A DNA stretch of 64,000 nucleotides. Origin: Croceivirga radicis. Its GTDB lineage: Bacteria; Bacteroidota; Bacteroidia; Flavobacteriales; Flavobacteriaceae. The number at the start of each line of letters is the position of its first letter. The stretch's first letter is position 1. Where the stretch lies: NCBI RefSeq assembly GCF_002072105.2, contig NZ_MTBC01000001.1:62001-126000 (forward strand), in the 5' to 3' direction. Below, in pieces: positions 26,894-35,126 of the stretch. Under the pieces are notes generated by a model. That model made no database searches, had not been told where the DNA came from, and was given only the letters and a program-made list of their open reading frames with translations. Position numbers and translations under genes: made by a program.

Positions 26894-27553
26894 TTAATTT
26901 TCTTTTTTAATGTATAGGTTATTTGCTATTTGACTAGAAATATGAAGTTCCTTACCATCTATTTTAACCAATAAGGATTCATCAAAATCTTCAACATCAA
27001 GAACCTCAATGGTATGCCCTAGTGCTATTTGGTTTTTATCCAAAAATTTTAAAAATGCGCTAGAAGTATCTTTTACCCCAACACAAATACCTTTTTGTTG
27101 GGTTTTTAACTCGCTCAATAATTGTTTTTCCCGCTCATGAAATTCACCATCTTTAGTGGGTATAGGGTCTCCGTGTGGATCGTACTTGGGAAATTCTAAC
27201 AATTCATCAATTTTATCAATTAACTTCTCGCTTTTAATATGCTCTAATTGTTCGGCAACTTCATGTACCTCATCCCAAGAAAAGTCTAGCTTTTTTACTA
27301 AAAACACTTCCCATAGCCTGTGTTTACGAATAATGGATAGCGCAGTCTTTTTTCCTTTGGCGGTCAAAGAAACACCTTGATATTTAATATAGTTCACCAA
27401 AGTTTTTTCCGCTAATTTTTTGGCCATATCCGTAACTGAAGACGGTTTGGTATCCATCTCTTCTGCCAAGGCATTGGTACTAATGCTCTGTTCTTTATGG
27501 CCTCCTAAATGATAAATAGCCTTTAGATAGTTTTCTTCGGAACGGGTCATCAA
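26894..27553 (-). CDS. MntR/DtxR family metal-dependent transcriptional regulator
   Basis: The 219-residue protein has a winged-helix DNA-binding domain (SEENYLKAIYHLGG, SISTNALAEEMDTKPSSVTDMAKKLAEKTLV), a metal-binding and dimerisation domain (HRLWEVFLVKKLDFSWDEVHEVAEQLEHIKSEKLIDKIDELL with DPHGDPIP) and a C-terminal FeoA/SH3-like domain (about 145-219). Regulators of this kind bind DNA when loaded with Mn2+ or Fe2+ and repress uptake genes. It leads a two-gene operon with a ZIP transporter and faces a TonB receptor gene across 189 bp that contain a palindrome (27678-27707). Confidence 0.93.
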   Translation of the reverse strand: MMTRSEENYLKAIYHLGGHKEQSISTNALAEEMDTKPSSVTDMAKKLAEKTLVNYIKYQGVSLTAKGKKTALSIIRKHRLWEVFLVKKLDFSWDEVHEVAEQLEHIKSEKLIDKIDELLEFPKYDPHGDPIPTKDGEFHEREKQLLSELKTQQKGICVGVKDTSSAFLKFLDKNQIALGHTIEVLDVEDFDESLLVKIDGKELHISSQIANNLYIKKEN

Positions 27554-27677
27554 TTACAGTATTGTCATCTAAAATCAGTATTAAACAAACTCAATAGCAA
27601 AAGGTTAAGACCACAAAACAAATACTATTTAGCTAATTCCAATAATAAATTACAAGAAATAACAGCTTTAGTTTGAA

Positions 27678-27707
27678 TTGACACAAAAATACATTTTTAT
27701 TTGTCAA
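27678..27707. promoter_or_regulatory. Imperfect palindrome, candidate metal-regulator operator
   Basis: Arms TTGACA (27678-27683) and TGTCAA (27702-27707) are perfect, and the AT-rich centre keeps partial symmetry. It ends 10 bp before the -7 element of the TonB receptor gene and lies in the space shared with the MntR/DtxR-type regulator gene. A bound repressor would block RNA polymerase here. Confidence 0.5.
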
Positions 27708-27717
27708 ATTGTATTTT

Positions 27718-27725
27718 TAGTTTTG
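27718..27725 (+). promoter_or_regulatory. -7 element of the TonB receptor gene
   Basis: TAGTTTTG matches TAnnTTTG and lies 17 nt before the ATG. The nearest TTG upstream (27701-27703) is only 14 nt away, shorter than usual. Confidence 0.45.
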
Positions 27726-27742
27726 TCTAAATATTAATTTAT

Positions 27743-30019
27743 ATGAAGCAAAATCTATTTTTTGCACTTATCATAGTATTTATTAACAGCGGTTTAGCCC
27801 AAAACGAAGCTATTAAAGGGAGGGTATTTGATGCGGATGGTCCCGTACCGTTTGTAAACATTTATCTAGAACATAGCCAAACCGGAACAGCAACAGATGA
27901 AAATGGCAAGTTTATCTTGTCCAATCTAGCGCCCGGAACCTACACTTTAATCGCATCTGCCATAGGCTATCAACCTTTTAAGAAGAATGTTACTATAGCA
28001 AATGGAGAAACAGTTACTTTAAACCTTAACCTAATTACGAGTGCACAAAATCTAAACGAAACCGTAGTTACCGGCACTTTAAAAGCAGTAAATAGAATGG
28101 ATAGCCCCGTTCCGGTAGAAGTGTACTCCCCTACTTTCTTAAAACAAAACCCTACCCCAAACATTTTTGAAGCCCTACAAAATGTAAATGGTGTAAGACC
28201 ACAAATTAACTGCAATGTTTGCAACACTGGAGACATACATATAAATGGCTTAGAAGGCCCTTATACTTTAGTTTTAATTGATGGAATGCCAATAGTAAGC
28301 GGGTTAGGTACAGTATATGGTTTGTCTGGTATTCCCAACTCACTTATAGACCAGATAGAGGTGGTAAAAGGTCCGGCTTCTACTTTATACGGCAGTGAAG
28401 CGGTAGGTGGTCTAATAAATATTATAACCAAACATACGCCTGAGGCACCAACCTTCTTCGCTGATTCTTTTGGCTCTAGTTGGGGCGAGTTTAACCTAGA
28501 TATTGGTACTAAATTTAGCTTGGGCAAAAAGGCCGATGCTTTAATAGGGTTAAATTATTTTAAATACGATACCCCTATAGATAACAACAACGACAATTTT
28601 ACCGACTTAACACTGCAAGACAGGATTTCCGTATTTCAAAAATGGAATTTTAAACGTAAAAATGCCCGAATATTTTCTTTGGCGGGCCGCTTTTTTTACG
28701 AAGACAGGTGGGGTGGTGAACTACAATGGACGCCAGAATTTAGAGGTGGAGACGAAATTTATGGTGAAAGCATTTATACCCGTCGTTGGGAGGTTATTGG
28801 AAAATATCAGTTACCCGTAAATGAAAACGTATTGCTTTCAGTTTCTTATAACGACCATCATCAAAATTCTGTTTATGGCAATGTGCCGTATTTGGCAGAC
28901 CAAAGAATAGGCTTTGGACAATTAACCTGGGATAAAACGCTTGGAAAACATGATATTTTATTAGGCACGGCATTACGCTATAATTATTATGATGATAATA
29001 CCCCTGCAACCGCTAATTTGGAAGGCAATTTTGCGGATGAAATTTGGATTCCAAGTTTTTTTCTTCAAGATGAATTCAAAATCAATAACAAGCATGCGTT
29101 ATTAGGAGGTATCCGTTATGATTATGACCAGCGCCATGGCAGCATACTTACACCACGAGGTGCTTATCGCTACAAAATAACCGATAATGACATTGTCCGG
29201 TTTAATTTTGGAACAGGTTTTAGGGTAGTAAACCTTTTTACGGAAGACCATGCCGCATTAACAGGATCTAGAGATGTAGTAATTACAGAAGAATTGAATC
29301 CTGAAAAATCCTTCAATTTTAACCTAAACTACCTAAAAAAGGTATATATGGACAATGGTATGTATATTGGTTTGGATGCTTCTTTATTTCACACACGCTT
29401 TAGCAATCAAATTTTACCAGACTATGACACCAATCCCAACCAAATTATTTACGATAACCTAGACGGTAGTTCAGTTTCTCAAGGCGTGTCTGCCAATTTA
29501 GATTTGGTTTTACCCAGCGGTTTAAAGTTTTTACTTGGGGCCACCTATCAAGATGTAACCAACAAAGAAAATGGCAATAAAAAACAACAAATTTTAACTG
29601 AGCGGTTTTCTGGAACCTGGAATGCTTCTTATACTTTTCGCCAACTAAATTTAAGTGTAGACTATACGGGGAATATATATGGGCCCATGCGTTTACCCTT
29701 GTTAAGTGATCTTGATCCAAGAGCCGAATACTCGCCCACTTGGAGTATTCAGAACATACAATTTACCTTTAAAGGATGGGCTAATTTTGAACTTTACACC
29801 GGCGTAAAAAACCTTTTAAATTGGACGCCTAATAGAGGAAACCCTTTTATAATTGCCCGCGCAAACGACCCATTTGACAAAGAAGTTCAATTTGATGCCA
29901 ACGGGGAAGCAATTGCAACACAGGATAATCCTTATGCCCTAACTTTTGACCCAAGTTATGTTTATGGACCAAACCAAGGCATACGTGGTTTTCTTGGTCT
30001 ACGCTATTCTATAAACTAA
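27743..30019 (+). CDS. TonB-dependent receptor, probably for a metal or metal chelate
   Basis: The 758-residue protein has a signal peptide (ending ...NSGLAQ), a carboxypeptidase-regulatory-like beta-sandwich (22-105: KGRVFDADGPVPFVNIYLEHSQTGTATDENGKF), a plug domain with ADGMP-like IDGMPIVSGLGTVYG and VVKGPASTLYGSEAVGGLINIITK, and a 22-strand barrel with a C-terminal LGLRYSIN. A CNVC pair occurs in the plug (INCNVCNTGDIHING). Such receptors take up siderophores, cobalamin or metals across the outer membrane with TonB energy. Location next to an MntR/DtxR-type regulator and a ZIP transporter suggests a metal ligand. Confidence 0.9.
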   Translation: MKQNLFFALIIVFINSGLAQNEAIKGRVFDADGPVPFVNIYLEHSQTGTATDENGKFILSNLAPGTYTLIASAIGYQPFKKNVTIANGETVTLNLNLITSAQNLNETVVTGTLKAVNRMDSPVPVEVYSPTFLKQNPTPNIFEALQNVNGVRPQINCNVCNTGDIHINGLEGPYTLVLIDGMPIVSGLGTVYGLSGIPNSLIDQIEVVKGPASTLYGSEAVGGLINIITKHTPEAPTFFADSFGSSWGEFNLDIGTKFSLGKKADALIGLNYFKYDTPIDNNNDNFTDLTLQDRISVFQKWNFKRKNARIFSLAGRFFYEDRWGGELQWTPEFRGGDEIYGESIYTRRWEVIGKYQLPVNENVLLSVSYNDHHQNSVYGNVPYLADQRIGFGQLTWDKTLGKHDILLGTALRYNYYDDNTPATANLEGNFADEIWIPSFFLQDEFKINNKHALLGGIRYDYDQRHGSILTPRGAYRYKITDNDIVRFNFGTGFRVVNLFTEDHAALTGSRDVVITEELNPEKSFNFNLNYLKKVYMDNGMYIGLDASLFHTRFSNQILPDYDTNPNQIIYDNLDGSSVSQGVSANLDLVLPSGLKFLLGATYQDVTNKENGNKKQQILTERFSGTWNASYTFRQLNLSVDYTGNIYGPMRLPLLSDLDPRAEYSPTWSIQNIQFTFKGWANFELYTGVKNLLNWTPNRGNPFIIARANDPFDKEVQFDANGEAIATQDNPYALTFDPSYVYGPNQGIRGFLGLRYSIN

Positions 30020-30098
30020 AAAGCTTTCTTAATTCATATTTTACGCTTTACAATAAAAGATTTGCGCTAAAGGGTTCTCTACATAAACCAAAACCAAT

Positions 30099-30106
30099 TA
30101 CTTTTG
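30099..30106 (+). promoter_or_regulatory. Candidate -7 element for the TerC gene
   Basis: TACTTTTG matches the consensus and lies 19 nt before the ATG; only TTC is found at the -33 distance. Confidence 0.35.
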
Positions 30107-30125
30107 ATTAAATTTTCAAAGAAAA

Positions 30126-31064
30126 ATGCAAGAAAATCTACCTTGGTTTATACTTATTGGCCATGTGCTTTTACTACTCTTCATTGATTTTTTTGTACTT
30201 CATAAAAAGAACGAGATAGTCACCAACAAAAAAGCGTTGTGGGAAACCCTATTTTTTGTTTCCAACGCACTTTTATTTACAGGTGCCGTTTACTATTTTT
30301 ATAAAAATGGTATGGTTGCCAACCCTACGCAAATACCCGCTTCAGAAGCGGTATTTAAATATATTTCTGGCTATTTAATAGAACTATCTTTAAGTGTAGA
30401 CAACCTCTTTGTAATCGCCATTATATTTACCGGGTATAATATTCCGCTCAAATACCAACATAAACTGCTTTTCTTGGGTATTCTAGGGGCCATAATCTTT
30501 AGGGCAATTTTAATTGCATTTGGCTTATTGTTGATCAATAAATTTCATAACGTAACCATCATTTTTGGACTGTTCTTGCTGTATACGGCAATTAGCATGT
30601 TCAAAAAAGAAGATTTAAATAAAAACAAAGACAAGAAAAACAAAGGCATTGCTAAATTCTTTAATATTTCTGATGTTATCGATGGTGACAAATTCCGCAC
30701 TATTGTTGATGGCAAAAAAGTTTTTACCGCCTTATTTGGCGCCCTAATTACCATAGAATTTACAGATTTATTATTTGCTCTGGATAGCATTCCTGCAATT
30801 TTGGCCATTACCACAGACCCGTATCTTATTTTTAGCTCTAACATATTTGCAATCATGGGGTTACGTTCCCTGTATTTTTTCTTGGCCAATATGTTAGAAC
30901 GCTTTTACTATCTTAAATACAGTGTTTTTGCAATTCTAATTTTTGTTGCGTTTAAGTTAATGTTAGCCAATTGGTTAAAGATACCTGAGTGGATTTCCCT
31001 TACTGTGATTGCCATTTCTTTGGCTATTGGTATTTGGGTATCTATGGTACGCTCCAAAAAGTAA
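30126..31064 (+). CDS. TerC/Alx family integral membrane protein
   Basis: The 312-residue protein has about nine membrane helices. The TerC family signature is present in LSLSVDNLFVIAIIF (residues near 92-106) and in TIEFTDLLFALDSIPAILAITTDPYLIFSSNIFAIMGLRSLYF (about 212-255), where the acidic residues in the membrane are thought to handle divalent metal ions. Members of the family export Mn2+ or work on metal loading of secreted proteins. It has its own -7 element and is followed after 25 nt by the lycopene cyclase gene, with no obvious functional link. Confidence 0.93.
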   Translation: MQENLPWFILIGHVLLLLFIDFFVLHKKNEIVTNKKALWETLFFVSNALLFTGAVYYFYKNGMVANPTQIPASEAVFKYISGYLIELSLSVDNLFVIAIIFTGYNIPLKYQHKLLFLGILGAIIFRAILIAFGLLLINKFHNVTIIFGLFLLYTAISMFKKEDLNKNKDKKNKGIAKFFNISDVIDGDKFRTIVDGKKVFTALFGALITIEFTDLLFALDSIPAILAITTDPYLIFSSNIFAIMGLRSLYFFLANMLERFYYLKYSVFAILIFVAFKLMLANWLKIPEWISLTVIAISLAIGIWVSMVRSKK

Positions 31065-31089
31065 AGTGTTGCTTTTGTACCTTTAACAA

Positions 31090-32241
31090 ATGCATTATAA
31101 CTACGTAATTGTTGGTGCGGGCGCAGCTGGCTTGCTTTTACTTAAAGCAATGGCCAAAGATGGCTTTTTTGATAATGCATCTATTCTGGTAATAGATAAA
31201 AATAGAAAAACAGAAAACGACAGAACTTGGTGTTTTTGGGAAAAAGGAAAAAGCGAATTGGATTCTTTTACCCACAAACAATGGAATACCATACAATTTA
31301 AAACAGATAGTTTTACCAAGGCAGAATCCATTGGTCCTTACCGCTATAAAATGATAAGGGGAATTGATTTTTATGAACAATTGATTCCCGCACTAAAAGC
31401 GAAAAAAAACATACATTTTTTACAAGACAGGGTTACCCATATAGAAGTGAAAACCAAACAGCTATTTATCGAAAATGGTACAGAGCCTATTTGTGCAGAC
31501 TATATTTTTGATAGCAGGTTTAACTATACGGAATTACTAGAGCAAAGCAAATACCCTGTCTTGCAACAGCACTTTATTGGTTGGCATATTAAGATAAATT
31601 CGCCCATTTTTAACGCGGACACGGCCACTTTCATGGATTTTAGTGTGCCGCAAAAAGGCAATACACGATTTATGTATGTTCTCCCTTTTTCGCAAACTGA
31701 AGCCTTAGTGGAGTATACCTTATTTTCTGCCGCACCTTTAGAAACCAAAGAATACGAAAAGGCTATTTCTGATTACCTGCTGCAATTGGGCATTCTAGAA
31801 TTTGAAATTATTGCCAAAGAAAAAGGCAACATACCCATGACGTGCCATCCGTTTTATACTAAAAACCAATCGCATTACTTAAAAATTGGTATCGCAGGCG
31901 GATGGGCAAAGCCAAGTACAGGCTACACCTTTTACAACAGCACAAAACAGGTACAAAAAGTGCTCGCCCTAATTAAAAACAATCAACCCTTAACCCAATT
32001 AAAACCAAAGAAAAAATTCTGGTTCTATGATGTTTTATTATTAGATATTCTAAACCAAAGCAACTATCTAGGGAGCATCATTTTTGGTAGTATGTTCCAA
32101 AAAAGAAATTCCAAACTCATTTTAAAATTTTTAGACGAAGAAACCAACCTGTGGGAAGACCTACAACTTATTTGGGCCTGTCCTAAAAAGCCTTTTTTAA
32201 ATGCGCTGTTTAAAAGAGTATTCCATAGGCAAAGAACCTAA
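31090..32241 (+). CDS. crtY: Lycopene beta-cyclase (CrtY family)
   Basis: The 383-residue protein starts with an FAD-binding Rossmann motif (VIVGAGAAGLLLLKAM at 6-21) and the lycopene cyclase pattern NDRTWCFWEKGKSE near 43-57. Further matches are FDSRF, FMDFSVPQKGNTRFMYVLPFSQTEALVEYTLFS and IGIAGGWAKPSTGYTFYNS. CrtY closes the psi ends of lycopene to give beta-carotene, the precursor of zeaxanthin and other yellow pigments in flavobacteria. No crtB, crtI or crtZ gene is near, so it is an orphan here. It is convergent with the polyprenyl synthase gene that could supply its precursor. Confidence 0.9.
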   Translation: MHYNYVIVGAGAAGLLLLKAMAKDGFFDNASILVIDKNRKTENDRTWCFWEKGKSELDSFTHKQWNTIQFKTDSFTKAESIGPYRYKMIRGIDFYEQLIPALKAKKNIHFLQDRVTHIEVKTKQLFIENGTEPICADYIFDSRFNYTELLEQSKYPVLQQHFIGWHIKINSPIFNADTATFMDFSVPQKGNTRFMYVLPFSQTEALVEYTLFSAAPLETKEYEKAISDYLLQLGILEFEIIAKEKGNIPMTCHPFYTKNQSHYLKIGIAGGWAKPSTGYTFYNSTKQVQKVLALIKNNQPLTQLKPKKKFWFYDVLLLDILNQSNYLGSIIFGSMFQKRNSKLILKFLDEETNLWEDLQLIWACPKKPFLNALFKRVFHRQRT

Positions 32242-32262
32242 CTATTTGTCCGTAATCCATGC

Positions 32263-33237
32263 TTAAACCCTACGCGTCATCAAACTTTCGCCAAAGGCCA
32301 ATAGAGCATCTTTACTACCGTTAGAAACATTAATGTGTTTAAGTTGTTCAAAAGCCAATTGGGTATATTCTTCTACCGCAGCAAGAATAGCGGCAACCGC
32401 TCCACTTTTTTCAAAAATAGCCTTTACCGTTTCTATTTTAGTCTGGCTATCTTCTGGTTGCAGACTAAACAATTGTTGCAAGCTCTTTTTGTCTTCTCCT
32501 TTTGCATTTTGCATGGCAATGATGTACAGATAGGTTTTTTTGTTCTCGATTATGTCTCCACCTACTTGTTTGCCAAAGCTTTCTGGATTACCAAAAGCAT
32601 CTAAATAATCGTCTTGTAATTGAAAGGCAATACCTAGGTTTTTACCAAAGGCATAAATAGCTTCTTGATCTTTTGCAGAAGCCCCAGCTACAATTGCACC
32701 CATTTGCAAAGCGGCAGCCACCAAAACTGAAGTTTTAAACGCTATCATCTGTAAATACTCCTCCAAAGTAACATCATCCCTTACCTCAAAATCAACATCA
32801 TATTGTTGGCCCTCGCACACTTGTAATGCTGTGGTATTAAATAATACCAATAGCTCCTTTAGCATTTTGGCATCATATTGAGCTAAATATTGATACGCAT
32901 TAATCAGCATGGCATCGCCAGAGAGTATCCCCGTGTTAACATCCCATTTTTCATGAACGGTGGTTTTACCACGGCGTAAAGGCGCATCGTCCATAATATC
33001 GTCATGTACCAAAGAAAAGTTATGAAATACTTCCACGGCCATAGCCGCAGGCAGTGCTTTTTTATAATCGGTTCCAAAAAGTTCGCACCCCATCAACGTT
33101 AAAATAGGCCGCATGCGTTTGCCACCAAGTTCCAATATATAATTAATTGGTTCGTACAACTGTATAGGCTCTTTATGGGTAGCGTTTTCTTTTAGATAGG
33201 TTAAAAAGGTTTCACGGTAGTCTTGCAAACGGTGCAT
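32263..33237 (-). CDS. Polyprenyl (geranylgeranyl/octaprenyl-type) diphosphate synthase
   Basis: The 324-residue protein carries the first aspartate-rich motif in VHDDIMDDAPLRRG (DDxxxD), the GGKRMRP start segment and the second motif FQLQDDYLDAFG (DDxxD). These enzymes condense isopentenyl diphosphate with allylic diphosphates to make long isoprenoid chains for quinones or carotenoids. I set the start at the ATG at 33237 (MHRLQDYRETF), because the frame upstream, back to 33372, would overlap the sigma factor gene and because a TATTTTTG element (33253-33260) lies 15 nt before this ATG. Chain length cannot be predicted with confidence. Confidence 0.92.
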   Translation of the reverse strand: MHRLQDYRETFLTYLKENATHKEPIQLYEPINYILELGGKRMRPILTLMGCELFGTDYKKALPAAMAVEVFHNFSLVHDDIMDDAPLRRGKTTVHEKWDVNTGILSGDAMLINAYQYLAQYDAKMLKELLVLFNTTALQVCEGQQYDVDFEVRDDVTLEEYLQMIAFKTSVLVAAALQMGAIVAGASAKDQEAIYAFGKNLGIAFQLQDDYLDAFGNPESFGKQVGGDIIENKKTYLYIIAMQNAKGEDKKSLQQLFSLQPEDSQTKIETVKAIFEKSGAVAAILAAVEEYTQLAFEQLKHINVSNGSKDALLAFGESLMTRRV

Positions 33238-33252
33238 AAATGGCTTTTTGCC

Positions 33253-33260
33253 CAAAAATA
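33253..33260 (-). promoter_or_regulatory. Candidate -7 element of the polyprenyl synthase gene
   Basis: TATTTTTG on the minus strand with a TTG 16 nt further upstream. It supports the ATG at 33237 as the start. Confidence 0.4.
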
Positions 33261-33371
33261 CATCCAAAAACATTAACAATTTGTGAATCCAATCGTCTAA
33301 ACAATAGAAAAAAATGCAATAGAATAAAAAAGTATCGTCTCTATAAATGAGGCAACCCTCTAAATAACCCA

Positions 33372-33917
33372 TTGAAAAACAACAACCACATACAATTGTC
33401 TAATTTTTTTAAGGAAGAATACCAATCCTTAAAAAGGTACGTGTACTACCGTATTAACGATACGGCAGATAGCGATGCAGAAGATATTATACAAGATGTG
33501 GCCTTAAAGGTTTTTTCCAGGCAAGATGATGCCATGCCCATTAACAACATAGCATCTTTTGTTTACAATGCGGTTAGAAACAAAATAATAGACACGCTAC
33601 GTACACGAAAAACTAAGGATTATGATGAAAACAATTTGGAACAATTATGGACTGAATTTAGTGAGCGATTCTACACCGAATCTGAAGAAGCATATTCTGA
33701 TGCTACCAAAGAGAGATTAAAACAGACCTTATTTGAACTAAAACCGGTGTATAGAGATATTATAATAGCTATAGATTTTGAAGGCTATACCTACAAAGAA
33801 ATTGCACAAAAAACTGGTATTGCCCCGGGCACACTAATGTCTAGAAGACATAGGGCCATGTCTATTCTACTAAAAAAATTGGAACAAACTAAAAAATTGG
33901 ATTATGAAAACCACTAA
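33372..33917 (+). CDS. ECF-type RNA polymerase sigma factor
   Basis: The 181-residue protein has region 2 (EEYQSLKRYVYYRINDTADSDAEDIIQDVALKVFSR) and region 4 (LKPVYRDIIIAIDFEGYTYKEIAQKTGIAPGTLMSRRHRAMSILLKKL), the two-domain build of extracytoplasmic-function sigma factors. The start is a TTG at 33372, since no ATG precedes region 2. The gene is followed with a 14-nt overlap by a two-helix membrane protein and then, again with a 14-nt overlap, by a 44-codon gene, so they are surely co-translated. The second gene is a candidate for control of the sigma factor. Confidence 0.88.
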   Translation: MKNNNHIQLSNFFKEEYQSLKRYVYYRINDTADSDAEDIIQDVALKVFSRQDDAMPINNIASFVYNAVRNKIIDTLRTRKTKDYDENNLEQLWTEFSERFYTESEEAYSDATKERLKQTLFELKPVYRDIIIAIDFEGYTYKEIAQKTGIAPGTLMSRRHRAMSILLKKLEQTKKLDYENH

Positions 33918-34317
33918 CGAAAAATACATGGAAAAAAAGATGGAAAACTATGTAAAAAAAGCACTTAAGATAACCGCTGCCATTGTTTTTGGCATTCTGC
34001 TTTTTGCTTTGGCCATTTATGTTTTAATGCGGTTGTGGAATTGGTTGGCCCCAGACCTATTTGGCTGGCAAACCATAAACTATTGGCAAGCATTAGGCCT
34101 TTTTGTTCTGGCCAAAATACTATTTGGCTTTGGGGGCGAAGGCTCTAAATGCAGACCTAAAAAGTACAAGAAAAAGAAAAAGTGGAAGGCCAAGTGCGAT
34201 ATGCGCAAAGACTTTTCTGATTGGAAATTTTATGATGACTATTGGAAAGATGAAGGGGAAGCCTCTTACAAGGCTTATGTAGCACGTAAAAAAACGAACC
34301 ATTATGAGCAAGATTAA
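33904..34317 (+). CDS. Hypothetical two-helix membrane protein downstream of an ECF sigma factor
   Basis: The 137-residue protein is of no family I recognise. It has two hydrophobic segments (about 21-45 IVFGILLFALAIYVLMRLW and 60-76 ALGLFVLAKILFGFGG), a short cytosolic N-terminus and a strongly basic, then acidic/aromatic tail (KKYKKKKKWKAKCDMRKDFSDWKFYDDYWKDEGE). It starts inside the sigma factor gene with a 14-nt overlap. An anti-sigma role is possible by position, but the zinc-binding anti-sigma motif is absent, so this is only a guess. Confidence 0.75.
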   Translation: MKTTNEKYMEKKMENYVKKALKITAAIVFGILLFALAIYVLMRLWNWLAPDLFGWQTINYWQALGLFVLAKILFGFGGEGSKCRPKKYKKKKKWKAKCDMRKDFSDWKFYDDYWKDEGEASYKAYVARKKTNHYEQD

Positions 34318-34438
34318 AACAACCACCGCATTGGGTGTTTTTAAGTTTTTAGGATTCTACTCAATACCCAAACAAAAGATGCAACCGCTTAAAAATGAGG
34401 AAGAGAAGAACACAAAAAGACAAATAAAAACCCAATAG
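34304..34438 (+). CDS. Possible 44-aa peptide gene
   Basis: A 45-codon frame starts at an ATG 14 nt before the end of the previous gene, the same overlap as between the two genes before it. The product (MSKIKTTTALGVFKFLGFYSIPKQ and a charged tail) has no clear membrane helix and no known family. Coding is supported only by the overlap and by its place before the next promoter region. Confidence 0.4.
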   Translation: MSKIKTTTALGVFKFLGFYSIPKQKMQPLKNEEEKNTKRQIKTQ

Positions 34439-34471
34439 ATTACCATTCTGTTAAAAAAAGGTAAAAACCGA

Positions 34472-34499
34472 GGAAACTTTTTTGGTTTTCAAAGTTTCC
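34472..34499. promoter_or_regulatory. Palindromic operator of the TetR-RND efflux operon
   Basis: Perfect 9-bp arms GGAAACTTT (34472-34480) and AAAGTTTCC (34491-34499) separated by 10 nt. The palindrome covers the -33 TTG (34482-34484) of the promoter and lies 21 nt before the regulator's own ATG, the typical position for TetR autoregulation. Confidence 0.7.
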
Positions 34500-34511
34500 G
34501 CATTAGTTTTG
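34482..34511 (+). promoter_or_regulatory. Promoter of the TetR-TolC-adaptor-RND operon
   Basis: TTG (34482-34484), 19-nt spacer, TAGTTTTG (34504-34511). This is a full match to TTG-N17-23-TAnnTTTG; the ATG follows 9 nt later. Confidence 0.7.
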
Positions 34512-34520
34512 CCGCTTCTT

Positions 34521-35126
34521 ATGAAAGATAAAATCTTAAATAAAGCGACAAATCTATTCTTAAACCTTGGCTTTAAGAGTGTTACTATGGACGATTTGGC
34601 CCAAGAAATGGGAATTTCAAAAAAAACCATCTATTCTCATTTTGAAAACAAGTCCAAACTAGTAGAAGAAGTTTCCATGAATTTGTTTTGGGTAATTTCT
34701 AATGGCATAGACCAGATCGTGCAACTACAAAAAAACCCAATAGAAGAATTATATGAAATAAAGCGCTTTGTAATGCACCAATTAAAGGACGAGAGCACCT
34801 CTCCTATCTTTCAATTACAAAAGTATTACCCAAAAATATACCATACCATTAGAGATAAACAGTTCGAGGTAATGCAGCATTGCGTAGTAGAAAACTTAAA
34901 AAGAGGTGTGGCCATGGGTATTTATCGGGCAAATTTGGATGTAACTTTTGTTGCTCGCATCTATTTTTTGGGTGTAAACAATCTAAAAGACCAGACCTAT
35001 TTTCCTTCAAACAAATTTACCATGACCCACTTAATGGATAATTTTTTAGAGTATCACCTTAGGGGGATAGTTACTCCAGAAGGTAGAAAAATATTAAACT
35101 CAATCATCAATTCAAATCAACAATAA
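34521..35126 (+). CDS. TetR/AcrR family transcriptional regulator
   Basis: The 201-residue protein has the TetR N-terminal helix-turn-helix (ILNKATNLFLNLGFKSVTMDDLAQEMGISKKTIYSHFENKSKLVEE) and a helical ligand-binding C-terminal domain. TetR proteins usually repress pump genes until they bind a drug or metabolite. It is the first gene of the efflux operon; the TolC-type gene starts right after its stop. I took the ATG at 34521; an in-frame start at 34482 would lie inside the promoter. The palindrome at 34472-34499 is its likely operator. Confidence 0.93.
   Translation: MKDKILNKATNLFLNLGFKSVTMDDLAQEMGISKKTIYSHFENKSKLVEEVSMNLFWVISNGIDQIVQLQKNPIEELYEIKRFVMHQLKDESTSPIFQLQKYYPKIYHTIRDKQFEVMQHCVVENLKRGVAMGIYRANLDVTFVARIYFLGVNNLKDQTYFPSNKFTMTHLMDNFLEYHLRGIVTPEGRKILNSIINSNQQ

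Noticed and set aside
33237-33372. Longer polyprenyl synthase reading from 33372
   Set aside because: It would overlap the sigma factor start, adds 45 residues unlike the family, and the -7 element TATTTTTG lies inside it.
33253-33372. Shared promoter region read as a plus-strand promoter for the sigma factor
   Set aside because: No TAnnTTTG element with a TTG at the right distance was seen on the plus strand; how the sigma gene is transcribed stays open.
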